The notes under the pieces are model-generated. The model was not told where the DNA came from and searched no databases. It worked only from the letters and a program-made list of their open reading frames with translations. A DNA stretch of 64,000 nucleotides from Siphonodentalium dalli (lineage: Eukaryota > Mollusca > Scaphopoda > Gadilida > Siphonodentaliidae). Positions within the stretch are counted from its first letter, which is position 1; every line of letters starts with the position of its first letter. This document shows positions 10,964 through 25,900 of the stretch, in pieces. The DNA is taken from contig CP136066.1 of NCBI GenBank assembly GCA_032622095.1, forward strand, positions 202,886,978 through 202,950,977, in the 5' to 3' direction. The position numbers were made by a program, and so were the translations under genes.

Positions 10964-13900
10964 GTATGTATAATAGAAACATTCAAACAATTAGTTGGGC
11001 ATATGCAGATAGAAATGATAACCATACAAGGAAGCAACTTGCATTGTAATTTAATAACAAGAACCAATCTAAACTGACTGTCTAAATGCAGTTTTGATGA
11101 TAAAATTAAGTTTTAAAGCCAAAAATAGTGCATGATATTTTTTTTTAGCTGTGGAAAAAATATTGCTTTTGAGTGCTCATGACCATCAAAAAGGTGATGA
11201 AGAGTGCACAGGTTTTGGAAATGTGCTGAAGGGTACACAGGGTTTGTGATTGGCACTAATGCAGTAACTTTAACCTGGAAGTCTGGCGCCCATCAGCAAT
11301 TTGTTTTCAGTTAATTGTAATATTCCTTGCTACATAATACAGTATTCTCTAACAAAAATCATGGTGAACACGAACACTAAAAGTCATTAGAACGAGATTT
11401 CAAAACCTGTGTACCCATCATCACATTTTCAAAACCTGTGTACCCTTCATCACATTTTAAAAACATGAGTACCCTTCAACACATGTTCGAAACCTGTGTA
11501 CCCTTCAGCACATGTTCAAAACTGTGTACCCTTCAGCACTTTTTTCGTGAGAGTGACCCCTTCAGCGTTAATATACGGTCAGAACAATTATCATGATTGC
11601 AATGGATCAGAAAGCCATTGGCTGCGGACACACATACCACAGTAGCGATGGCATAGTAGGTGTGACAATTTATTTTAAAAAAAAAGATATAATAATTATG
11701 TGCCATAGCTATCCATGTCGCCTGCTGATTTTCCGCACAATGAGTCGACTGGACCAATTAACCATTCTTTTCACAAAGGTTGATCTCTATTCATTACGTT
11801 TTGCTAAATTGTATTCTCGACGATATATATAATTGCACGATGGATCGTCCAGAATTGTGTTTGACCGTGGCCCGATGCTAATTACTCGTTGACTCGCATA
11901 TCATTATTGTGGTACGTTTTTTATATGATATCAATGCATCCATGTTTATCTACTTATATTAATTTCATTAGTAAGAACAATCATGGCTGTTGAGATGGGT
12001 TATTCATTAAGTTATCAAGTGGACTTGTGTCTTAGCATGCAAAATATAACACTGACAAGGCATTCTGGTAGATACATCCTTGGGACCGTCTCTGTTAGAG
12101 CTTGGTAGACTCATTGTGCGAATGTACAGAGGGCGACATGACTTGCTATGGCATATTAATTGTGACAACTAATTATCACCAAACTCCACCATAATAAATT
12201 GTCACACCTACTATACCATCGCTACTGTGGTACGTGTGTCCGCAGCCAATCGTGCTTTCCACTCGCAGTAATTGTGTTGTTATCAGGTCATAGCTTAAAG
12301 ACATATTATGTACTTGTTCGGGTGCGTTAAAATATTTCGAAATAGCTATATGTGTCTATACATGTGACATCAAATTCACAGTTGTTAATACTTGCACAGA
12401 ACTTCAATTCAGTTGCGTTTCATCGCAATCAATTGCACTTAAGTGCAATGGAATTGTATTGAAGCATAATCCAATTGCGCTTAAGGTTCAGTTGACCTCC
12501 ATTACAAAGAATTGAGCTTCAACGTAATTGAGTTGCGCTTTAAATAGCGCTGGATTGTGCTTCAGCGCAATTGATTGATATATAGATAGATAATTTATTG
12601 GCAAAAGTGCATTCATTATACAAGAATACAGGAGATACAAAAATAATCATAAATAGGATTGAATCGTCAAGTGCATAAGATCAGTTACTTGCCCAGTTGA
12701 GGGTCAGCAAGATATGGATATATGACAATCCACATTCATGCTGACTCCCAAATGGGGTGCACTCAGCCTGTGGTTGACATAACCTCGTCCGTGACTGTCC
12801 CCTGCTGACCCCACCATACTATGTATTGTGTCAACTCCGGTTATGTCAACGACTAAATGTGAGTTAGTATATAGCAGACATATGTATATGCTCTTCTTTG
12901 ACGAACCCGAGGGAGTGTGGCATGTGGTCTCGCGGGTTTCTTAAATACAGACATATATGTAAACCAAGGTTGCCCTCATTTTCGAAGAAACCCGCCAGGC
13001 CTGTTGGCTTCAGCGCATTTATAAATAAATCAGGCTCTTTAAAAAGCTGAAGAAAATTTTACAATGTTTACGTCTCTGGATACTTCAATCATAATTAGTT
13101 ACTGAATTGATGGAAATCCCTCCATTTCATTGGAGAGTGGCGAAGCACGCGTGTAATTTCATTGATTTATGGCATAACACATCACTTCACAGATCAGATG
13201 TCAATGACGTGTTCACAAGTTTCCCACGCATTGTTAAACTCATCTATTGTTGCAAAACTGAATACAGCCGATATATCCATAATTAATTATTATTAACTGA
13301 ATACAGCCGATATATCCATAATTAATTATTATTAACTGAATACAGCCGATAAATGGATAACTCATTTTACTCATCGCAAAAATAGGAGACATCATCTTCG
13401 AGTTTTTATCAGTCAACGATATTCGTGACTGATTATGCTCTCGCATCTTGTATTTATAACTATTTCTAAATACTACGATTCTCACAAACATGCATTTACT
13501 ATGCCAGGAATGCACTCCGTATTTGGATATGGTTTATTACGTCATGTTGGGAATGCCGCGTCGTTGTAGAAATGAAATTTAGTGGACACATCCAGAGACG
13601 TTCATCCGTTAGGATTATCGTCGTCTTTTAAAGAGACCGACCTTCCATATGTACCTAAATGTTGAACATGAACACGCATATACAGATAATGGCCTTATCT
13701 TAAATTGTTCGGCTTTGCCAAAGACCGCTCAAAAATAATGCTACATTTACTCAACAGCAATTGAGCTTCAGGGAATCTCTCATTTAACCCTTTACCCAAC
13801 AAACCGGCCAAAACCGGCCAAATAAAGCTTCAACAGCCTAAAATATCTTCGGTCTGTCTCAATAGAACCATACAAATATGGGTATCATTGGAACCGGCTC

Positions 13901-16900
13901 CTTGACCACATTGTGATAGTTACAGTTATGCCCTGTGCCAATGCATTCTCTTATATATGCGAGTCGACCATAGGTCGCCTCGCATATATAAGAGAATGCA
14001 TTGGCCTAAATAAAATCTTTTTTTAACACTTTTTACCATTTTGTCTTACATTCTTTAACAATTTTATAATTTTGAATGTGTTAAGCCAATGCATTCTCTT
14101 ATATATGCGAGGCGACCTATGGTCGACTCGCATATATAAGAGAATGCATTGGCACAGGGCCCTTCTGTTGGGTAAAGGGTTAACACAATATGGTAGTTAT
14201 TGTCATTAACGATGGCACATAATAAACAGGGTAATTTACAAATAATGCAATGCGATGCTATCAGATTGTGTGTTCGTCATATTTCCCCGCTTGGAATTTA
14301 AGTTAGTGGTTTATTTACTTTCGATATTTTGGACAAGTTATTTAATGAATCGATATGTGGAGATAGTTATAACCAGAAAATTGTGTAAACTTTTCCGCTG
14401 GTGGCAATGGCGATTACACTGGATGAAGAACGATGTTTGCTGGGATGACGACAATGTTCACCAACATACTAGCAATAGTGGTTAGTTCATATAGTCTCAA
14501 TTGAGTGTGTCTGACATTTGGAGAATGATCGAGATCCCCACAGGGTGAATTTAGTGACGCTATCCCACACAACGGACAATCCTCACCAAATTCACCATCT
14601 GGGAACCTCATTCTACTTAGGCCTCAACTGCTATGAGAGACCTAGATTGAAGTTCCCAAGTTGAAGTTGGTGATGTTCACCCATTTATTATTATTTAGTC
14701 ACCTCGATTATGTATTTTATCTTCTGCAAATTAGGGGATATAGAAACTCAACAGAGGTGTGAGAAGTTAATTCGATATTCATTCGATATTCGCGCGAAGT
14801 TATAGTTCGATGTTCTACATTCGATATTTGATATTCGCCACTTATAAAATTTGCGTGAAGGGTGCGGCATTAGTCCAATTCGTGCTCTCCAACTGAAATA
14901 TCGTCCGAAATTCCGCGCTTTTCCTTTTTTTCCCAGACAATAGCTGTACAACTGACCGATTGAGCTGAAATGTGACAATTATTGTCGCTTCCATATGAGA
15001 ACTGCACATGTCAAACTATAATCCTGACATGGTCAGGGTCAGGGTCATGGTCAGGGTCATGGTCAGGGTCATGAGTTTTAAATATCGAACTGACAGACAT
15101 TCATTCGATATTCGCGTTTTATGCGTGACGGATGCGCCATGAGTCCAATTCGTGCTCTCCCACTGAAATATCGTCCGAAATTCCGCGCTTTTCCTGTTTT
15201 CCAGACCATAGTTGGAATGTGCACTTACACGGCATAGCTATAGAGAGCGCAGGCTGTACTAACTGACCGATTGAGCTGAAATTTGACAATTATAGTATGC
15301 ATGCACTCCCATGTCATAACTGCACACGTCAATCTACAAGTCCAGACATGGTTATATAGGGTCATGCGTTTTGAATATCGAATACCATAGCTGGACTTCG
15401 AACATTTCGGCTAACAAATCTAAAAAAAAAAAATCGCCGTAAAATTGTTTGAGACTTCTATTGACCTAATTCGTGCTCTCCAACTCAAAACGTTTCCTTT
15501 TTTTTTGTGCTAAAATTTGACAAACCACGTTCGATATTCATTCGATATTAATTCGAGATTCGACGTTTGATATTCGATATTCGCCATGAGTCCAATTCGT
15601 GCTCTCCCACTGCAATATCGTCCGAAATTCCGCGCTGTTCCTGTTTTCCTGACCATGGTCAGGGTGATGAGTTTTGAATATCGAACAGCAAAATATTCGT
15701 TGTTCGATATTCAAAACTCATCACCCTGACCATGTCTTGTATATATATAGTTCTCATTTGGAAGAGACTATAATTGTCAAATTTCAGCTCAATCGGTCAG
15801 TTAGTACATGTGCTCTCTTTATCTATGCCGTGTATAATTGCAAATTTTCCAAGTCCAGCTATGGAAAACAGGAAAAGCGCGGAATTTCGGACGAACTTTC
15901 AGTGGGAGAGCACGAATTGGACTCATGTCGCACCCGTCACGCATAAAATGAAAATTGATTTTATTTTTATTTTTCCAAGTCGCGAATATCGAATGAGTGT
16001 CCGTCAGTTGGATATTCGCTGTTCGATATTCAAAACGCATGACCAATACCATGTCTGGACTTGTAGATTGACATGCGCAGTTCTCATATGGGAGTGACTA
16101 TAATTGTCAAATTTCAGCTCAATCGGTCAGTTAGTGCAGCATGCGCTCTCTATATAGCTGTGCTGTGCCAAAAGTGAAAATGTTCCAAGTCCAGCTATGG
16201 TCTGGAAAAAAGAAAAAGCACGGAATTTCGGACGATATTCAGCACGAATTGGACTCGTGGCGCACCCCTCACGCATAAAACGAATTTTATAAGTGGCGAT
16301 TATCGAATATCGAATGTCGAACTAACTTCATGCGATATCGATTGAATATCGAACGTCGAACTGACTTCACATGCACACCAGTCCTACAGAATAGAATGGA
16401 AAAGTAACTAAAACAATATTAATTGAGACTATAGATACATGTATACTTCCCAGAAGAAGAAGTATAAGCAGACTGAGGTCACTGGAATGTGAATTTGGTG
16501 ACGCTAGCCCGCCGTACGGGATAGTGCCACTAAATTCACTCTCTTGGAAGCTCATTCTGCAAATGACAGACACGCTAAATTCAGGCGTGTTCGTTATTAT
16601 GTACAGAAATTCTCTATAATTATAATTAGCCCGGCTGATCAAATGCAATCGCAGTAAAATCCGACAAGTAGTAAATAAACATGACATATCTAATGACGGT
16701 AATAATTCTCCGTATTGACTCTCCCCGCGGCAGGCAGATATTCAGCATTGTAATGTGTATATCGATGACAGATCGTATATATCGTTTTCGCCTTCATATG
16801 CTATACGGGGAAGTACGATGCTGATGTATCCTTCCGCGTGACCACGAACAACACATGACCCAGGAATGATGTTAAATCTTGCTGTATCAGCATAAAATCT

Positions 16901-19900
16901 GAGACAGGAAGTTTCATTGATGTTTTTTTCCGACTAGACTGATTTTGCATGTCTATATTTACACACTAAGTGTTGTCATCACTAAATCCAGCATTCTGAT
17001 TGGTCGGCGCCCACGTGGCTAGTTGCAGTTATTTCTCGGTGAATGCGCAACGCCTCATAACACCAAGCTAATAACACCATCGATACGTCATTATGTTTGG
17101 AAAGACGAACGCGTAATGCTTTGGGCGCATTTTGACTCGCGCAGGATTGACTTAATACATCATCGGGTTTCAACATGAAGAGAAATTGTTCCTATTAACT
17201 TTTGCCAAGGGTGCTATTGGGTATTTTGGGCTGATCTTGTCACGATACACTTTTCGATTTAAATATATTTACAAAAGTGGCTTTTTCGCTAAATGTATAT
17301 AAATATAAGGATTAACTGTCATGTGGACTATTTTTATGGAGATGTAACGGTGAGGTAAGTGGACATAACTTGTGTCCACTTACCTCACCGTTACATCTCC
17401 ATAAAAACAGTCCACATGACAGTTAATCCTTATATATATGCGGCAGCTGTCAGCTCAATATAGAGCCTTATAGTCTGGAAGGAAGCTGATATCGGAATAG
17501 CATATATGAGCATATATATATACAAAATTGTCCAACCTTACCAAAAACAGAGACACAAACAATGGGCATGTATAGTGACGTATACCATTGACAAACAAGC
17601 TAATTTTATTTTATTAAAGGAGCATAGTTTGACCATAGGTTACAATCTCAAATTATGTACACAACCTGTCGTTACACTTGAGAAGGACTCACAGGCGGGT
17701 CGGAAAAGGTGTTATAATCTTAATTATATTATCAATTCTGGAGACTCGTACGGCACATCATATACTTAACTACAAACGTATAGAACATCTGATTCATCGA
17801 GAGCCCCCCCCCCCCAAGATGATTATATATATAAACACCACCGACATGCATAAACCCTCACCGCTCAATACTATAGTGCAATCAGATATCCATTTAAGCC
17901 AACGGTATAATTGAGAGTCCATCCTTCGTTGCATGGGGTTTCCTCACCTTTATGTTGCGTTTTCAAATGGCAACTTGGAAGCAATTAAGTCATCACATAT
18001 ATAGAGGATCTCTAATGAGTCGCAATTCTATTTGCAATTTAATAACCGAGTGCACTAAAGTCGATTCGAGCCAAGCTTTAGCGAGACTCGACTCGAATTT
18101 AGTGGACGAGGTTAATAAATTTCGGATAGAAAAAAATATAGTTCCATTTTAAATGTGTCTCTTCTTGTTGACAATATTGTTCAACCGCGACCCTTATCAC
18201 CCATGCATGTTTATCTCACAGTCAACAGTAAATAACCCAACCCAAATCGAATATCATAACTATATTCTAATTAACATAATAATAAAGTTCCGGCATTGAC
18301 ATCGATACCATTGAGCAAAGCTCTTACGTCACTGCGCGTGCCGATAATACACACGTGTCTTACTAAAAATATGAGGCCGATTTAGGGGCTATAGTTATGT
18401 GATAAATATGGTATATTTGCATGGTAATTTTCCATAAGCGCGTGTTGACTCATTGGTCCATAACGCGCCGCCATGTGAATGAGTAAATGGTATTAATACT
18501 ATACGTTTCTCATCACCGTTTGCATTTGCCTTAAACAAACGCCTGCGCATGACATATCTGGGCGCCATATATTGGTAGGCCAGTCGTTCGAGTGGTACAT
18601 GTATACAGCGAGATCACAACTATGTGACATGCGTACATGCCGTGAGTTGAATACAAGCCGGAACTACATCGTGTTGATGTTGTCAATACCTAAGTGCTCC
18701 GAGAGCGATCACTTACATTAAGTGTCGGCGCACGCGATCCAGGTTGTCCTGTCCTCGATAAATCGAGGACAACCGGGATCGTGTGCGCCTAACTTTGGAG
18801 CGGTTTTTGTCGGATCCGAAAATCTGGCTCGTGACGATGGCAACGCGCGTGTTTTGCTTGTCACATGACCGTCACATGACCAAAACCTCATTCAAACTGT
18901 CGGAATAGTTAGCGGCGACCGCTATTCGAAATTAAATCAAGAATTTTGATCGATCGACAAGGAACAACGTCTGGTAGACTTGTGGGCAGAAAATGAGTGC
19001 CTGTATAATAATCGCAACAAGAGGGCGGCAGCTGTGGAAAGGTCTATTACGCCAATTTACGGCTATTGCTCGTGACCTCAATATATTATTAAAATAATAA
19101 TATTAAATTAATTGATATATTTATTTAGTTTATTATTAATAAATATTAGTCTTTAGAAATACATATGTATATAAACCACCATGACTAGCTATTGTAACTG
19201 GCTAGATAGGCTGAATACACCAGTTGGCTATATACTACAGTGACCATAGCATGCACATGACCGGAGTGAAAATCCGACTCGTGTGCGCTGACCCCCCGAT
19301 TTATCCGGCAGCCGGATTTAACCGAGCACAATCGGGATCGTGTGCGCCGACACTAAGCGTGCGTCAACGATCAGTTTCTAATGACGCCCCAAATGTACCA
19401 CTTAAATCTGCTATATACTTATTACGCCCTATGTGTGTTTGCTGCCAGTGTGAATTGGCCGTGTAAATGGAGCTACGGGGAAATCTTACAGAACAACACA
19501 TTTCGTTTCACACGATTAAAGTTATTTTAGGAAATCGTTGAAGAACGAATGGTAATGTCCTGTTGCCACAAAATAACACAAAAGGTGACATCCAATGTTT
19601 TTTTCTGGGGATATTTTCCAAGATTAGTTATATAAGCGAGACATCAGGTATCATTTGCAAAATGATGTAATTGTATTTTTGTAAATATACAACAAACTAT
19701 TTTACGACAAATATTGCGACAAATCAAAAAAGCGGAACGACGGTAAACAGGTAACGGAAACAACAAGAAAGGATTAATCAACAATATCTGACGTTTCATA
19801 CATGATATATACCGTATATTAAATAATAGTTACATAATAACATATATGTAACAAATCTATTGTAATTGCACTCTATGATTATGAACTGTGTTCTGTTTAT

Positions 19901-22900
19901 ATATACGTTACTTGTTTTATTTTTGGGGAATAAAATTTATTAAAAAAAAAATTCAAATAGGAGCTATATGTGTTAACTTTGGTTAATAACGTACTCGCTA
20001 TATTGCTTTTTGCAGGATGTGCGTCTTCGCGGATATATTTTCGCGGTTGTCTCATTGTTGCAGTGTGTAACTGTTATGACCGCGTTAATTGCTTTCAATA
20101 TATAGGTGTGAACAATGACTGGACCACTCTTGAAGATTTTATTGCGGCCCGAACGCAATGCATAATATAAGACCTAACATTGCTGATAAAGTATGTCTCA
20201 GTTGGAATGTAGACTAAAGGTCGTATTGCGAAGTATCGGGTGCGTATTTTATCTGATTATTAGATTTTTGATCCGCATTTAGAGGTTTCTGGTGTGGTGA
20301 AAGAGAAACATGCAGAGATAATCCGTAGTTGTTGTAATAATTTGAAGGATTAGTTGTTTTAGCGGAATTCTGAGGTGGTGCATTCATGAAACCAATATAT
20401 TTTATATTATAATTTATATATATATATATATATGTTATAACAATATGATTTTTAGGGCGTTACCATTTCTGACTATGGTTTTCTTATACTAAGTATACGT
20501 TTGTGCATGACATGAAACTACTGCATCTGTTAATAATTCGACAGTCCGTGTTATGCATGTAGCAACGGGCCTCAGTTCTCAGAAAAGTTGTCCATGTTAA
20601 TGTGATGGCTATATATACAGATGGGTTGCATATCCATATGAAGGAAAGCTTATAGTGCCGTTGACAGCACACAAGCAATAAAGCGTTTATAGTTTGGTTA
20701 CTTGAGTTATTCAGTTTTCATTTCGTGTAATTTTGGATACTAGATGTTTTGGAACGTTAAGACCTTTTCATAATCAGAAAATATGTTTACATTTTTTTAC
20801 ATTCGGTCCGACGGTGGCCATGCATCTTGAATTTTAAATGCTCCGAATGGTTTCCTTAAATTTCCGTCTTCATTGAGATCATATTTCCTATCCAAGCAAT
20901 CCAGTTCATGCCTTAAATCGGAATTCACCATACTATAGAAGCTCAGCGTGTGGTATACAGACGACATTTAGATGCATAAACATGTCAAGAAACATTTCAT
21001 TGAGATTTGGATTATTTTAAGAAAATCACAATAATCACATGCAGGTGTACCGAGCTCCCTTATTATGCGCCGCGTGTATATTGTCCTAGAGATTCTAGAT
21101 AGCTATGGTTCGCTGTGCGTTTTATTTATAGATACTGGGAATTTTTGGGACGGATTTAAAAGTCGAACTGCGACCCAGAGGCCGAGTCCGGTAAAAGTTG
21201 CAGTTGGGAATTTCAATTTCGTTTATTGTCCTTTACATTATTATGCCAATAATGTTGAGTTTTGGTTTCTGACAAGCTATGTCAATTACAAATAAAAGAA
21301 ATGAAAAACAAAATTGTAAGTCTTATATTTCAACTTTTATAGACATGTTTCGCTCTGCAGCCCACTTGGGGTTGTAGTCGGAGATGGCCGAGTCAGCCGC
21401 CGGTTCGTTAACTAGGTGCTGGTTGTTATTGTTATTTTAACGGAATTCTGAGTTGGTCATTCACGAAACCAATATATTTTATATTCTATAATTACAATCA
21501 TGGGTATATATAATATATGATCTTGAGTGCGTTACCATTTCTGACTATGGTTTTCTTGTTTTTAGATGCAGACGGTCCAGACAATGTTGACACTTCCTCT
21601 GCTGACATGCATTCTGCGCTCGGTGTTCTACTCAACGTCCGTGAGAAACTCAAAACAGCGATGACGGCCGAAGAAAAACGATCGCAAGCCGAATCAGTTT
21701 ATGGTCGCGACCCCATGGAGTTCGACGTGGGAACTTACAATCCGGACTATTTTGAGAGGCGTCAACGAAGCGACGTGGGCCTGGCCGAAATACCAGAAGA
21801 TTCGGCGATCGTCGATGAAGATGAGATTGGTGAAGACGAATCGAATGACGTCAGTGGGAAATGGGAACAGGGAGATACTGACGGCCTCCCTTCCTTCGAA
21901 GCTAGTTTGGTGCGTATATATTAGAAAGTGGGTAAAATGCAAGCTTGGCGGTTTTTGAGGGTGGTGACTAAAAGACAAGCTTGGCGGTTTGAAATTTTTG
22001 TTAAAGCATTTTAAACGCTGTTTTCGTGTGAATTCTTGAATAAAAAAAACTTGGTGTTTAAACAGATAAATCGGCCAAAAATCGACAAGAAATCTGCGTA
22101 AAAAGGCAATGTTTTCATTATGTGACCACACACCATATTAACCAACCAATTGGGGGGACAATACTGCCAATATTGTCAATTAATGTACGAAAATTGGCCA
22201 TATAAGTGATTGGCTGGTGCTATTCCAACAGAATTCACACGAAAACAGCGTTTAAAAGGCTTTTTAAATTTTCAAATCGCCAAGCTTGTCTTTTAGTCAC
22301 ATCCCTCAAAAACCGCCAAGCTTGCATTTTAGCCACTCTCGTATATTGAAAACATTATGATCTTCTAGTCTCAATTGCATCGACGAAGACAGTGTAACCC
22401 CATGATGCTTCTAATTTGTTTTACTTACTTAAAGGCCCACTTAATTTTCGAACCCCCAGATCACTTTATATAAAATATATGCCATATTATATACCATTTG
22501 AACGAGGAAGCTCAAAAACATTGTATTATCAACTTGTCCGCTGTAATAAACTGTGAACATGTTGTTTTTGTTGTGTTGCAGACGTGTCATTGTGCTTTAG
22601 TTTCATCTGTTTTGTAGTGCAAAGTGCAATATTTCCAATGAAGGGGAAATAACTACTAGTATATCTTAAAGATAGAGTTATTCCCCTTCCATTGAAAATA
22701 CATTTTTAGTTTGAATTATGTAGCATTCTGGGAACCATAGCGGGGGAAAACTTCCAGACGTTTCAAATGGTGATGAATTATAGTAATTTAATCATATTTT
22801 ATGGCATAGATTGTTATTATAAGCGTATATCAAGGCACTATACAAAAATAATCGGTGACTCGAAAATTAAGTGGGTCTTTAAAGGGGTACTGTACGCCAT

Positions 22901-25900
22901 TTTCATTAAATTTCCGGTGACAACAACGATCTAATATCGATAATATATAGAAACATAAGTAATTTGAGTCGAAGATGTATTCTGTAAACGCTCAGGTTAA
23001 TAGGCTATCTTAAAATTTAATAATTTAAAAGTTAATAATTTGATATAAATTGAATTTATGACTGGAGCCATAAAATGGCGTCAATTAAATTACGAATTTC
23101 CGTAATCAAAATAAAGTAATTGAGGGATACTGGCTTGTTAAACCGATCGCACACACGATCGCTTAAAATATTATGATGATACGGGGAGAACACTCAAGCC
23201 ACTCACTGACTAGCGACGATACAATAACTTAAATGATTATATGGGACTAGTATGCATATAATATAACTTTTATTTGATTCATTTGGTTGAAAACTGTACA
23301 AAAATGACTCGACAATGACAATTTGTATTTTTGCATTCCGGTAAATTTGTCATCCGTAACACTACTTCGTACTCAACAGACTTTCAAATAATGAAAGAAT
23401 TGTTACCTTATTCTCCGACTCGGAGACTATAAAAACCAACAACAACATTTGGCGTACAGTACCCCTTTAACTATGCATGCTTTGTTTACTTGTATAATGA
23501 AACCAGCATGATATAATAGTTGTTTCGTGCAGATGCTGGTTCACTGTTTCAGGGCCGTGCAGGAATAAAACTTACGTCACTAATGTAATCTCTTAACCGT
23601 CGCTTCGGTGGTGAGGTCATAAAAGTTAAAACGAGATGGCCCATTCGAACCTCCAAATTTTGTGTACGTGATTTGGAGGGACGGATACAATGGGTCGATA
23701 AATACACGAAATATTGATATACCGGCTTCATATGGTCTCATCAATACTTTCCAAAGTCACAGCCATTTTCCATCCGTTTTCAAAATATCGCCAGAAGTCA
23801 GACAAACGCTCATTATTACTACCATATCAGGAATAGACTAACACGGAACGCTCTTTTCTGTTCCATGTCGTGGAAATGCTGTATTTGGGGGGCGACCCAA
23901 GCACCGTGTTCACAGTTGAATTTTTGATTACTTCAATGCGTCTTTATTGGTTACAGAATTCTCGTAGAGTCTTTAATTGACATATAATCCTCGTAGAGTC
24001 TTTCATGGACATATAATGCTCGTAGAGTCTTTCATGGACATATAATGCTCGTAGAGTCTTTCATGGACATATAATGCTCGTATAGTCTTTCATGGACATA
24101 TAATGCTCGTAGAGTCTTTCAAGGACATATAATGCTCGTAGAGTCTTTCATGGACATATATGCTGGTAAAGTCTTTCATGGACATATAATGCTCGTAGAG
24201 TCTTTCGTGGACATATAATACTGGTATAGTCTTTCAGGGACATATAATGCTCGTAGAGTCTTTCGTGGACATATAATGCTGGTAGAGTCTTTCGTGGACA
24301 TATAATGCCCGTAGAGTCTTTCGTGGACATATAATGCTGGTATAGTCTTTCAGGGACATATAATGCTCGTAGAGTCTTTCAGGGACATATAATGCTCGTA
24401 GAGTCTTTCGTGGACATATAATACTGGTAGAGTCTTATATGGACATATAATACTGGTAGAGTCTTTCATGGACATATAATGCTCGTAGAGTCTGTCATTG
24501 ACATATAATGCTCGTAGAGTCTTTCATGGACATATAACGCCCGTAGAGTCTTTCATGGACATATAATGCTCGTAGAGTCTTTCAGGGACATATAATGCTG
24601 GTAAAGTCTTTCATGGACATATAATGCTGGTAGAGTCTTTCATGGACATATAATGCTCATAGAGGCTTTCAGGGACATATTTAATGCTCGTAGAAAGGTA
24701 GTTCACATATGTATCGACCTATTTCGATACCAGGAAAACTTCAAAAGCGAAAACTATTACAGTATGTGTATTTTGAACCCCAAACATGTCCAGCCATGTG
24801 GCTTTAAATTTCGAATGTCTAGATCAGATAGTACACTGTTCCGTGATTGTTATGAACCTCAACGTACGCTTTCCGTGAACTCATGAATTGTACGCATTAA
24901 TTTTTGCTGATAATTTTCCAGGGTAACAGGTTTGACTGCATGTTCTGAGCTTCTCTGCCAGTTCGTGGACACATATGATATATTGACCGTTAATTTATTA
25001 TCCTGAAATTAGCTCGCAAACACAGATCAGTGGATAACAAATAAATAAACGACCCGATATTACCGTAATTGCCGGCATATTTTGTTTGATATGATCTTTT
25101 GGCTGTTTACAATTCGCCCAGCAAATAATAGATTGTATATCTATTTGATCGATTCTCGCTTCTCATGCGATCAACTCCCCACAAATCCTATGCACGCGGC
25201 TTTTCAATAGGGACCTTTCGTATAATGAACGACAACAAATATTTATTACGAATAGGGTACTACCGGTACCGCACCTCGTTGTCGTTTTTCCCTGTTCGTT
25301 GTTATGATTACATGTTCGGATTTCAACAAAACTCACAAATACACCATATAGTAATAAGTTCGCGATCGTTTTTCAGCCCCTCAGTGTGGGAGATGACAAT
25401 GAGATTATGTCCTTAAATTATGATCGCCATGTGGCCTTAATTTTTATCAATTAGTAGGAATCAAATCATTCGTCGTCGTGAAACACGAGACGTTTGCGAA
25501 ACACAAAGCGCTAAGTTATGACCTGATAACAACATGATTAAGTACAAAATAATCACGACAGGCTGCCCCGTAATCACCTTACTGTGAGTAGCAAGCGCGG
25601 TTGTCTCACAAACTGACTCGTCGTAAATTCTGTGAAAAGGTTTTTGGACCTTCCGAAAAAATTACAACAACAAATTAATAGCTTTCCGTAATAATTATCT
25701 GTCGTTGTTCAAAATGTGAAAGGTTTCTGTTATGAACATAACATGGCATTAAGACGAGGTGCGTCAGAACACGTGGTACCATTGACCTTTGAACAGAGAT
25801 TTAAAATGATTGCACGCCATTGTAATCACTAATATGATCTTTCGATGATGCCCATTGTTATGTCAGTCAAAAACGAATAGATATCGTGGGCGGTCATTAC

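Noticed and set aside
23960-24695. CRISPR-like array
   Set aside because: Units are contiguous 29-bp repeats without unique spacers, in a eukaryotic intron.
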